Positions 1 to 9,200 of a stretch of DNA of 64,000 nt are shown one piece after another; position 1 is the first letter of the stretch; the number at the start of each line of letters is the position of its first letter. The notes beneath the pieces are model-generated. The model saw nothing but the letters and a program-made list of their open reading frames with translations. It did not search any database and was not told the DNA's origin. Source of the stretch: Candidatus Nitrospira nitrificans (GTDB lineage Bacteria; Nitrospirota; Nitrospiria; Nitrospirales; Nitrospiraceae); assembly GCF_001458775.1 (NCBI RefSeq), contig NZ_CZPZ01000034.1:1-64000 (forward strand), read 5' to 3'. The translations under genes and the position numbers were made by a program.

Positions 1-64
1 GGACTAAGCGCACCGCTTCTTCTTTGAACGCCTCCGTATACGACCGTCGTGTCTTCGAGCTCAT
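1..64 (-). CDS. IS3-family transposase OrfA, N-terminal fragment cut by the window edge
   Basis: Translation from the ATG at 64-62 (minus strand) gives MSSKTRRSYTEAFKEEAVRL and then runs off the window. The pattern R-R-x-Y-T-x-x-F-K-x-E-A-V-x-L is the start of the helix-turn-helix of IS3/IS911 OrfA proteins, which bind the element ends. A good ribosome binding site (GGAGG, five bases before the ATG) supports the start. Only about 21 residues are visible, so the IS3 subgroup cannot be named. Confidence 0.65.
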   Translation of the reverse strand, partial: MSSKTRRSYTEAFKEEAVRLV

Positions 65-131
65 ACTGTCCTCCGATTTCCTCATTCTCCCACTTAGGGA
101 GGTGTCTGTGAAATCGGGGGAAGGGCAGATC
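1..131 (-). mobile_element. End of an IS3-family insertion sequence (continues beyond the left edge)
   Basis: The first 64 bases on the minus strand encode the start of a typical IS3 OrfA. Outside it, about 100-131, lies a C-rich stretch that on the minus strand reads CTGCCCTTCCCCCGATTTC followed by ACAGACACC. This has the C-rich-then-GACAC look of IS3-group terminal inverted repeats. The exact outer end is not certain; I place it near 125-131. The element abuts the 5'-truncated gene at 151, so insertion is the likely cause of that truncation. The other end and the target duplication are outside the window. Confidence 0.6.
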
Positions 132-150
132 TTCAAGGAACCCTAGATCG

Positions 151-543
151 ATGGAAAAGCAGGTGAGCAGCTATCCCGAAGCCTTACGCCGATCATTGCT
201 GCATCGTTTCATGCGCGAGGCCGCATTCTGGCTGAACAATCCTCATTACAAGAGTGCCGTCGAGCGGGTGGATCTCATCTACACCTCCGCCATTGTGCAG
301 CACACGCTACAGGCACTCATCCAGGTGCTCTTCGCGCTGAATCGAGAGTACTTCCCGGGTGAGAAGCAGCTCGCCCTCGCGATGAACAAGCTCTCTCTGC
401 GACCTCAAGGGCTGTCCGACAGGATAGGCCACATACTCAACCCAGGGATCGTTATGGGGCGAGACGAACTTGCCGCCCAGGCAGGCGCACTCGCCGATTT
501 GGTTGGGGACACGAAGTCCTTGGTGTTATCCGACCAACACTAA
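151..543 (+). CDS. C-terminal remnant of a DUF4037-like protein, probably truncated by the IS element
   Basis: The 130-residue product looks like the C-terminal part of the DUF4037 family, which is usually around 300 residues and carries an N-terminal nucleotidyltransferase-like region. The recognisable segment is the helical stretch around L-F-A-L-N-R-E-Y-F-P-G-E-K (residues about 62-75). The nucleotidyltransferase part is missing. Upstream the same frame is open only to a TGA at 109-111 inside the IS end, and no convincing ribosome binding site precedes the ATG. I read it as a 5'-deleted remnant left by the adjacent IS3 insertion rather than a working gene. Family assignment is from memory of the motif and is moderate. 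Confidence 0.45.
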   Translation: MEKQVSSYPEALRRSLLHRFMREAAFWLNNPHYKSAVERVDLIYTSAIVQHTLQALIQVLFALNREYFPGEKQLALAMNKLSLRPQGLSDRIGHILNPGIVMGRDELAAQAGALADLVGDTKSLVLSDQH

Positions 544-919
544 CCTGGGTTAAAGCAGCGCAGCAACGTACATCACCAGGCCTACCGTATGGTCAGAACC
601 GAGGAAGTACGCATCTCCCGGATTGCGAGCTCAATCTGCCGGTGGAAATCTGAGAACCGGCCCCACAGAACTATTTGCATACTTTGTGGTGAGGAAATAA
701 TTTCGTATTCCGTCTACGTAGTATAGAACGACTCAGCCATCAGAGAAGGGACGCGGCCCTGCTGCCGCGCTAGTGTTATTCCCTTCGAGACAGATGGCCT
801 TCGAGCTCACCGGCTGAGGCAAAGCGAGAAACCCTACAGAGGTTCACTGCGGTTCGGGATGAACGGGCAACCGACATCCCACGCTCCTGGTGTGTCCTTA
901 ACGCCCGAGGGAGACTGCA
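544..919 (+). promoter_or_regulatory. Leader upstream of the biosynthetic operon with a candidate promoter
   Basis: There is no supportable gene in these 376 bases. An AT-richer island at 671-725 contains TTGCAT (675-680) and TAATTT (698-703) separated by exactly 17 bases, a plausible sigma-70-type promoter. GGAAAT (693-698) and CGTCTA (711-716) are also present and resemble ECF-sigma elements, but their spacing is shorter than usual. I saw no clear Fur box. The first synthetase starts at 920 with GAGGGAG at 908-914 as its ribosome binding site. Promoter calls are by eye only. Confidence 0.3.
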
Positions 920-3900
920 TTGGCATCCGAGGAACGAAAAGGCGTCGTGACGCTCGTCGATCTCCTTCGTAGGAGGGCGGACGATCTCGCCGACCGGCCT
1001 GCCTTCATATTCTTGATCGACGGAGAGACGGAGACCTGCGAACTGACCTACGGCGAATTGGATCGGCGCGCGCGCGCCATCGCGGCGCGGCTTCAATCAT
1101 TCGGCGCGCGCGGTGATCGGGCAGTCCTCTTGTATCCGCCTGGTTTGGACTATATCGCGGCCTTCTTCGGCTGCCTGTATGCGGACATCGTCGCCGTGCC
1201 GGCCTATCCTCCGCAACGAAAACGAACGCTGGGACGATTGCGCGCGGTGCTGGCGAATTCGGGAGCGACCATTGCCCTGGCGACAACTAAGGTGCGAGCC
1301 GGCATCGATCGGCTTTGTGGACAGGATTCCGGAATAGATGAATTCGGGAGCGTGCGGTGGATCGAAACCGACGCTCTCCCCCGGAACATCGAAAGCGCGT
1401 GGCAGACGCCGTCCGTGACCGGACAGACGCTCGCGTTTCTTCAATATACGTCGGGATCGACCGGTTCTCCGAAAGGCGTGATGGTCAGTCATGGGAACCT
1501 GCTGCACAACCAACGCATGATTCATAAGGCGTTCGGGCACAACGAGGAGACGACGGTTCTTGGGTGGCTTCCGCTCTATCACGACATGGGCCTGATCGGG
1601 AACGTCCTCCAGCCGCTCTATCTTGGCCGGCCCTGTGTGTTGATGTCACCGGTGCATTTCATGCAGAAGCCATTCCGTTGGCTGTCCGCCATTTCCCGCT
1701 ATCGCGCAACGACAAGTGGAGCGCCCAATTTCGCCTATGACCTCTGCGTCCGTCAGATCGCCCTGGAGGAACGGGATCAGTTGGACTTGAGTTCCTGGTC
1801 GGTGGCGTTCAATGGCGCGGAACCGATTCACGCGGGCACGCTGGATCGATTCTCGGAACGATTCGCTCCTTGTGGTTTTAAGCGAGCGGCGTTTTATCCC
1901 TGTTATGGGTTAGCGGAAGCGACGCTGTTTGTGGCCGGTGGGAAACAGGGCGCGTTGCCGGTTGTGAGAACGGTGGAAAAAACCGCGATGGAGCGCGGGC
2001 GGTTCATCGATTCTCCTCAAACGAATAGCTCTGCTCAGCGACTGGTCGGCTGTGGCCGAACAAGCGCTGATCAGGAGGTGATGATTGTCGACCCGGACAC
2101 CCTCTCGCGTTGCCTAGAGGGAAGGGTCGCGGAGATCTGGGTGAAGGGGCTAAGTATCACGCAGGGGTACTGGGGGAGCCCCGAAGCGACGGCGGCGATA
2201 TTTTTAGCGAAGACGGTGGATACAGGTGAGGGCCCGTTTCTTCGGACGGGCGACCTGGGGGTGATTCAGCACGGGGAGCTGTTCGTGGTCGGAAGGTTGA
2301 AAGACCTGATTATCATCCGTGGCAGGAACCATTATCCGCACGACATCGAGGCCACGGTACAGGAAAGCCATCCTTCTCTCCGGCCAGGCTGCGGCGCGGT
2401 CTTCTCCATCCCGGTCGAGGATGAGGAGCGATTGGTCGTGGTGCAGGAAGTGGTCGGCAATTCAGCCATCGATTTCGACTCTGTCGCGGCGGGAGTCGGT
2501 CGAGCGGTCACGGAATATCACGAGGTTCAAGTCCATGCCGTTGTCTTGATCAAGCCCGGTACTCTGCCGAAGACATCGAGCGGAAAGGTTCAGCGGCATC
2601 TCTGTCGCGCCAAGTTCTTGGCCCATGAATTAGAGGCCGTTCACGCAACGTTCCATGATGAGCCGGCGGAAACAGGGGTCGCTCTTGCTGCTGCGGATGT
2701 CGATGATGAGGTGGTCGCAACCGTGGCTGAAGTCTGGGCCCAGGTGCTTGACCGTCCTCACGTTGAGCCCGGCGCCAATTTCTTCGAGTTGGGTGGAGAT
2801 TCGTTGCGTGGCATACAAGTGTTGGCCAAGCTACAAGCAATCTACGGGGTCGACCTTCCTCTCGAATCGCTGTTCGATGCCCCCACGGCGGCGGGTTTGG
2901 CGACACAGATTCAAGCAGGGTCTCGATCAACGTCGTCACCGGCGCGGACGCATTTGGAACCGACGATCCGACAGGACCTCACGCCGTTGTCGTTTTCCCA
3001 ACAACGCTTCTGGTTTCTCGATCAACTTGCACCGGGAAGTTCATTCAACAATATTCCCGTTGCCTTGAGAATCGGGGGAGCGCTCGATCTGACGGCGCTA
3101 CGTCGCGCCCTGACTGAAATCGTGCGGCGCCACGAAATCCTTCGCGCGCGATTCATCATCGACCAGGGTCATCCGGCTCAAGTGATCGATCCGCCGTGTG
3201 ATCTTCCTCTCCCCGTCGAGGACCTCACGAGCCTGGAAGGAACAGTGCAGGAAGAGCACGTCACGGCGCTGGCGTCGAATGAAGCGCATCAGTCGTTCGA
3301 TCTGATGGCGGGTCCCTTGATTCGGGCGCGACTGCTGCGATTGAGTCAAACGGACTATGTTCTGTTGCTCACGATCCATCACATCGTCGCGGACGGCTGG
3401 TCCATGCGAATCTTCGGCCTCGAATTGACGCAATTGTACGAGGCCTTCAAGAAGGGAACGGATTCCCCGCTCGTGCCTCTGTCGAGACAGTACCTGGATG
3501 CAGTTTTACATCAGCGCCGCTGTGTGGACAGTGAGGAATGGCAGCGGCAAGAAACGTACTGGCGCCGACAGCTGGCATCCGTTCCGCATGTGCTTGAGCT
3601 GCCGACCGATCGCCCTCGTCCCGCGGTGCAAGGGCAGAAGGGGGATCGGTATGCCTGGACTGTGCCCGAAGATGTCGGGAGGCGGCTCCACGACATCGGA
3701 TGCAGGCAACAGGCATCATTGTTCATGACCGTTCTGGCCGCGTTCGACGTGCTCATGGCCCGCTACAGCGGGCAATCGGAGTTCTGTATCGGCACGCCGG
3801 TCGCCAACCGCTCCCACCTCGAATCCGCTTCCATTATCGGTTGCTTCGTCAACACAGTCGCATTGCGAGCGGACTTGTCCGGTCATCCCACGTTTCTCGA

Positions 3901-6298
3901 CTTGCTGACGCAGGTGCGGAAGACGGTGCTCGAGGCGCAGGCCAATCAAGACCTTCCATTCGAACGGTTGGTCGACGCCCTTCAGGTCCCTCGCAGTCTC
4001 AGTCATACGCCGCTGTATCAGGTGATGCTGACCTTGGAAGAAGAGCAACCCGAGCTCTGCCGGCTGGACGGCTTGGACGCCCGTCGGATGAAGACGAGCC
4101 TCCGAACCTCGGCCTTCGACCTCACGCTTGAATTGGTGGCAATGAAAAGCGGGGTGTTGGAAGCGGTGTTTGAATACAGCACGGATCTGTTCACCGGTGA
4201 AACCATCGCGCGCATGGCTGGACATTTTCAGGAATTGCTCGGACAGATCGCATTGCATCCTGACGCGCCTGTGAGCGAACTCGGCATGCTGGGCAACGAT
4301 GAACGAAGGCGCCTGCTCCAGGATTACAACGATACGGCTGCGTCCTATCCGCACGAGTTGTGTCTCCATCAGCTTTTCGAACACCAGACGAAACGTACGC
4401 CGGATGCCGTCGCGCTGGTGTGGGAGGGGGTCTCGCACAGCTACCGGTCGCTCAATGGGCGAGCCAACCAATTGGCCCGCCATCTCAGGTCGCTGGGCGT
4501 CGAGATGGAAAGCCGCGTCGCATTGTGCCTGGACCGGTCCCTGGAAATGGGAACGGCTCTGCTCGGAGCGTTGAAAGCGGGGGCGGCGTACGTGCCGATG
4601 GACCCATCCGCTCCCCAGGAGCGATTGAGCGTGATGATCCAGGACAGCGGAGCGCGATTGCTGCTCACCCAAAAGCGGTTTGCCGCACTGTTTCGCGACG
4701 CGACGATTCCAGTCATTGCGCTGGATGAGGCGTGGCCGGCCCTGGCGTCCTTGTCCGATCTCGACTGTCCTTCGTACGCCGTTCCTCAGAGCCTGGCGTA
4801 CGTGCTCTATACCTCCGGGACGACCGACCGACCGAAGGGAATCGAGATTTCTCATCACGCGCTCGTCAATCACAGCACGGCCATGGCGAAGCACTATGGG
4901 CTGCGGCCCGCCGATCGTGTGCTGCAATTTGCCTCGATCAGTTTCGATGTCGCGGCTGAGGAGTACTTTCCTACCTGGGCGGCCGGCGCATCGGTGGTGT
5001 TGCGGCCCAACGAGCCGGTGCCGGAGTTTTCCGAGTTTGGGCGATTTATCGATGATCACGGTCTCACCGTGCTGAATGTGCCGACCCCCTATTGGGCTGA
5101 TTGGATCGAATCCTGCGAACAACCGGGAACGGCTCTTCCGGTGTCGATCCGCCTGGTGATCGTAGGAAGCGAAAAAGCGCGACCGGATAGCCTGGTTCGC
5201 TGGGAACGGCTTGTCGGTGATCGCGTGGCCTGGTGCAACTCGTATGGCCCGACTGAAGCCACGATCACGGCGAGCTATTTCATGCCGGAGGGGGGGGAGG
5301 ATTGGATCTCGGCGTCCACGGTGCCGATCGGGCGGCCTATTGCCAACGTTGAAATGCATATCCTTGACTCGGCGTGCCGGCCGGTCCCCATCGGCGTGGC
5401 CGGTGAGCTCTATATCGGCGGGGCCGGATTGGCCAGGGGATACCATCGCCAGGCGGCACGGACAGCGGAACAGTTTGTCCCGCACTGTTTTAGTCGCGAA
5501 CCAGGAAGACGATTGTATCGAACGGGTGATAAGGCCAGACGGCGCGCGGACGGCCAGGTGGAATTTCTCGGTCGATACGATGATCAAATAAAAGTACGGG
5601 GTTTTCGAGTCGAACCGGCCGAGATTGAATGTCGAATCAAGCAACATCCGGCCGTGAAAGATGCGCTCGTTCTGCAGGACTCGAACGAGCAACCGGACGG
5701 GTCGGCGGGCGCGCGGGCACAGGAGCCCAGATTGGTGGGGTATATCGTGCATCGGGGTGAAACCGCCGCGACTGCTCACGACCTCCGGAGGTTTCTGGCG
5801 GCGCGTCTCCCGGGATACATGATTCCGGCTGAATGGATCTTTATCGAGACGATGCCGTTGACGTCGCGTGGGAAGGTGGATCGCCGGGCTCTGAGGGCTC
5901 TCGCGGAACTGGTTCCGAAAAGGGAGTCGGTTTCGTCGCCCCTTCAGACTGATACGGAGCGAGCCATCGCGGACATTTGGAAAAAGATCCTTGGGCGAGA
6001 GTCGGTCGGCCGACAGGACAATTTCTTTGATCTGGGAGGGCACTCCCTTCTTCTCACGAAAGTGCTGACCCAAGTTCGCGCCATCAGCGCGCGGCCATTG
6101 GCGATGGTGGATTTGTTCCAATATCCGACCGTGCAGGCGCTTGCCGCGTATCTCAACGGCGACGGTCCTTCGATCGGACACAATGAAGCGTCCGGCGAGG
6201 CCGACCAGATGCACAAGACCAAGGAGCGGCGCATGGCGGGCATCCGCCGTGTGCAGCGGCAGCGACAGCAACGTCAGACGACGACGGATAGGACTTGA
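920..6298 (+). CDS. Loading/first-module NRPS: FAAL-ACP-C-A-PCP
   Basis: This 1792-residue synthetase starts lipopeptide assembly. A fatty acyl-AMP ligase (about residues 8-590; P-loop YTSGSTGSPKG near 175; FAAL-style V-P-A-Y-P-P-Q region) activates a fatty acid without CoA and loads the carrier domain (about 598-665, GGDS serine). A condensation domain (688-1120, HHIVADGWS near 820) then joins it to the amino acid chosen by the A domain (1145-1665), held on the second carrier (1672-1745, GGHS). By eye the A-domain pocket reads D-V-E-N-I-G-S-I-T-K, which I cannot assign. The A3 loop has TSGTTDRPKG, with Asp where Gly is usual. The start is TTG; the FAAL fold begins at once and GAGGGAG lies seven bases upstream. 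The C-terminal tail is very basic. The next gene starts one base after the stop. The architecture resembles the start of pyoverdine PvdL. Confidence 0.93.
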   Translation: MASEERKGVVTLVDLLRRRADDLADRPAFIFLIDGETETCELTYGELDRRARAIAARLQSFGARGDRAVLLYPPGLDYIAAFFGCLYADIVAVPAYPPQRKRTLGRLRAVLANSGATIALATTKVRAGIDRLCGQDSGIDEFGSVRWIETDALPRNIESAWQTPSVTGQTLAFLQYTSGSTGSPKGVMVSHGNLLHNQRMIHKAFGHNEETTVLGWLPLYHDMGLIGNVLQPLYLGRPCVLMSPVHFMQKPFRWLSAISRYRATTSGAPNFAYDLCVRQIALEERDQLDLSSWSVAFNGAEPIHAGTLDRFSERFAPCGFKRAAFYPCYGLAEATLFVAGGKQGALPVVRTVEKTAMERGRFIDSPQTNSSAQRLVGCGRTSADQEVMIVDPDTLSRCLEGRVAEIWVKGLSITQGYWGSPEATAAIFLAKTVDTGEGPFLRTGDLGVIQHGELFVVGRLKDLIIIRGRNHYPHDIEATVQESHPSLRPGCGAVFSIPVEDEERLVVVQEVVGNSAIDFDSVAAGVGRAVTEYHEVQVHAVVLIKPGTLPKTSSGKVQRHLCRAKFLAHELEAVHATFHDEPAETGVALAAADVDDEVVATVAEVWAQVLDRPHVEPGANFFELGGDSLRGIQVLAKLQAIYGVDLPLESLFDAPTAAGLATQIQAGSRSTSSPARTHLEPTIRQDLTPLSFSQQRFWFLDQLAPGSSFNNIPVALRIGGALDLTALRRALTEIVRRHEILRARFIIDQGHPAQVIDPPCDLPLPVEDLTSLEGTVQEEHVTALASNEAHQSFDLMAGPLIRARLLRLSQTDYVLLLTIHHIVADGWSMRIFGLELTQLYEAFKKGTDSPLVPLSRQYLDAVLHQRRCVDSEEWQRQETYWRRQLASVPHVLELPTDRPRPAVQGQKGDRYAWTVPEDVGRRLHDIGCRQQASLFMTVLAAFDVLMARYSGQSEFCIGTPVANRSHLESASIIGCFVNTVALRADLSGHPTFLDLLTQVRKTVLEAQANQDLPFERLVDALQVPRSLSHTPLYQVMLTLEEEQPELCRLDGLDARRMKTSLRTSAFDLTLELVAMKSGVLEAVFEYSTDLFTGETIARMAGHFQELLGQIALHPDAPVSELGMLGNDERRRLLQDYNDTAASYPHELCLHQLFEHQTKRTPDAVALVWEGVSHSYRSLNGRANQLARHLRSLGVEMESRVALCLDRSLEMGTALLGALKAGAAYVPMDPSAPQERLSVMIQDSGARLLLTQKRFAALFRDATIPVIALDEAWPALASLSDLDCPSYAVPQSLAYVLYTSGTTDRPKGIEISHHALVNHSTAMAKHYGLRPADRVLQFASISFDVAAEEYFPTWAAGASVVLRPNEPVPEFSEFGRFIDDHGLTVLNVPTPYWADWIESCEQPGTALPVSIRLVIVGSEKARPDSLVRWERLVGDRVAWCNSYGPTEATITASYFMPEGGEDWISASTVPIGRPIANVEMHILDSACRPVPIGVAGELYIGGAGLARGYHRQAARTAEQFVPHCFSREPGRRLYRTGDKARRRADGQVEFLGRYDDQIKVRGFRVEPAEIECRIKQHPAVKDALVLQDSNEQPDGSAGARAQEPRLVGYIVHRGETAATAHDLRRFLAARLPGYMIPAEWIFIETMPLTSRGKVDRRALRALAELVPKRESVSSPLQTDTERAIADIWKKILGRESVGRQDNFFDLGGHSLLLTKVLTQVRAISARPLAMVDLFQYPTVQALAAYLNGDGPSIGHNEASGEADQMHKTKERRMAGIRRVQRQRQQRQTTTDRT

Positions 6299-6299
6299 G

Positions 6300-9200
6300 A
6301 TGGAACGGAACGGCGGCAATCAGATCAGTGATCACGATGGGTTGGACCTTGCGGTCATCGGGTTGGCCTGTCGTTTCCCCGGAGCCCAGGACAGCGCGAC
6401 ATTCTGGAGCAATTTACGCGACGGAGTGGAATCCATCACGGTGCTCGGCGAAGAAGACCTGCGGGCCTCAGGGGTTCAAGCGCGTCTGCGCCATGATTCG
6501 AACTATGTCCGAATGCGGGGGGTCATCGAAGGGATCGACCTGTTCGATGCCGACTTCTTCGGCGTCATGCCCAAAGAAGCCGAACTCATGGACCCGCAAC
6601 ATCGGTTATTCCTCGAGTGCGCGTGGGAGACGTTCGAACACGCGGGATATGATCCGGAACGGTTCCGGGGATCCATCGGTGTCTATGCCGGCTCCAGTAC
6701 CAGCGGGTATCTCTTCAACCTTTTCCCCGATGGCGTCCTGCTGCAATCGGCCTCCGACATGGCCGGGATTCTCGGCGTGGAGAAAGATTCCCTTCCCACC
6801 CGTGTCTCCTACAAATTGAATTTGGAAGGGCCCAGCATCGCGGTCCAAACCGCCTGTTCCACCTCTCTGGTCGCTGTTCACTTGGCCTGTCAGGGACTGC
6901 TCGCGGGAGAATGCGACATGGCGCTCGCCGGGGGTGTGTCCATCAACGTGCCGCAAAAGGTCGGCTATCTCTACCAGAAGAGCGGAATCGCTTCTCCGGA
7001 CGGCCACTGTCGGGCCTTTGACGCGGATGCGCGGGGAACGGTCGGAGGAAGCGGCGTCGGTATCGTGTTGTTGAAGCGATTCGAGGATGCGGAGGCCGAC
7101 GGGGACCATATCCTGGCGCTGATCAAGGGCACCGCGATCAATAACGATGGAGCGCGGAAGGTCGGGTATACGGCGCCGCGCGTGGAAGGACAGGCCCGGG
7201 TGATTCGGGCGGCGCAGGCGGCGTCCAGGGTTGAGCCGGATTCAATTCGATATGTCGAAGCGCACGGGACCGGGACGCCTCTGGGTGATCCGATCGAGGT
7301 CGCGGCCCTCACCCAGGCATTTCGTGACGGCACCGACAGAAACGGATTTTGCGCCATCGGATCGGTGAAGACCAACATCGGCCATCTCGATGCGGCGGCC
7401 GGAATCGCGGGATTGATCAAGGCGGTCCTCGCTCTGTCGCATCAACAGATTCCTCCCAGCCTGCATTGTTCCTCCCCGAATCCCGACATCGATTTTTCCG
7501 AGACGCCCTTTTACGTCAATACGAAACTGACCGATTGGAATTCCTCCGGCGCGCCTCGACGGGCCGGCGTCAGCTCGTTCGGTCTCGGTGGCACCAACGC
7601 GCATGTGGTCGTGGAGGAGGCGCCGCTTGTCGAGCGAGAGCCTGACCGGATCGAGCGACGCCCGCAACTCCTCATCGTATCCGCGCGATCTGAAGCGGCA
7701 TTGAATGAGACGACCACACGCCTGGTCGCCTATCTTCAGCAACATCCGAAGGCCGAACTGCCGGATGTCGCGTACACGCTGCAGACCGGGCGAAGAGCAT
7801 TTTCCTGCCGCCGATGGGTGGTGGCCGACGACATGGCATCGACGATCCGCGCCTTGAGCCGATCCGACTCCGCGAACACCGTCACGCACGTCGGCGAACC
7901 GAGGCCCGTGGTGTTCCTCTTCTCAGGGCAGGGCGCCCAGTATCCCATGATGGGCCGAAGCCTCTATGCCCACGAATCGATGTTCCGTGAACAGGTGGAC
8001 CGCTGCGCGGCCCTGCTGGCGCCTCACCTCGGGGTGGATATCACGTCGGTGTTGTTCGAGGAATGTTCGACGGATCCCGAGAGACTCAACCGTACGGCGC
8101 TCACGCAACCGGCCTTGTTTGTGCTGGAGTATGCGCTTGCCAAACTGTGGATGAGCCTCAATGTGCATCCCCATGGCATGATCGGACACAGTATCGGAGA
8201 ATATGCCGCGGCCTGCCTGTCCGGTGTCTTTTCGCTCGAGGATGCGCTGCGGCTGGTCGCGCTTCGCGGTCGGCTCATGCAAAGCATGCCGCCTGGTTCA
8301 ATGCTGGCGGTATCGATGTCGGAAGCCGATGCGATCTCCTATCTGCGCGAAGACATAGACCTCGCGGCGGTCAACGCGCCGAATCAATGCGTCCTGTCCG
8401 GGCCTGAGTCCGTGATCGAGCGTCTGCAAGAAACGTTAACGGGCCGCAGTGTCCGGAGCGTGCGACTTCACACGTCCCATGCGTTCCATTCACGCATGAT
8501 GGACCCCATTCTGAAGTCCTTCCATGCTCAGGTTGCCGGCATGGCGCGTCACGCGCCGACGATTCCTTGGATTTCCAATGTCACCGGCGATTGGATCACG
8601 CCGGCTCAAGCCATGGACGCGTCGTACTGGACCGATCATGTCCGGCAGACCGTCCGCTTCGCGGACGGCATCGAGACGCTGTGTGGAAAGCCGGAGCGGA
8701 TTCTACTCGAAGTGGGACCTGGACAGACCTTGTGCCTGTTGGCTCAGCGACAAATCGATCGCCGCTCGGTGATGGCGCTGGCCTCTTTACCCACACCGCG
8801 AAACGGATCGTCGCCGGTATCCGAACCGTCGAGCTTTCTCGAAGCGGTCGGGAATCTTTGGGCGGCGGGCGTGCCGATCGAATGGGCCGGCCTCGATCGA
8901 GGCCGGCGTCCTCGACGTGTGCCCCTGCCGACGTACCCGTTTGAGCGCCGGCGGTTTTGGGTCGAGTCGATGAAACGGCCGTCTGAGAGGGGTCAGGCCG
9001 GAGTGCCCGCCAAAAAGGCCGATATCGGGGACTGGTTCTATGAACCGTCTTGGAAGCGATCGCGGGCCGTTCAATCGGCCGGACCGGTTCGAGACGGCTC
9101 GTGGTTGGTATTCGTCGGCGAGCGGGGTGAAGGAAGAGGCATCGTCGCGCAACTGGAATCGGACGGGAGGCCGGTCGTCACGGTGTCGACCGGAGAGCGA

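Noticed and set aside
690-720. PvdS/ECF-type iron-starvation promoter before the cluster
   Set aside because: GGAAAT and CGTCTA are present, but the spacing does not match the known boxes well; kept only as a weak note.
3716-6319. An 867-codon open frame antisense to the first NRPS
   Set aside because: It lies wholly opposite clear C, A and PCP motifs, has no family motif, and is rich in Arg and Pro/His as expected for a shadow frame in GC-rich DNA.
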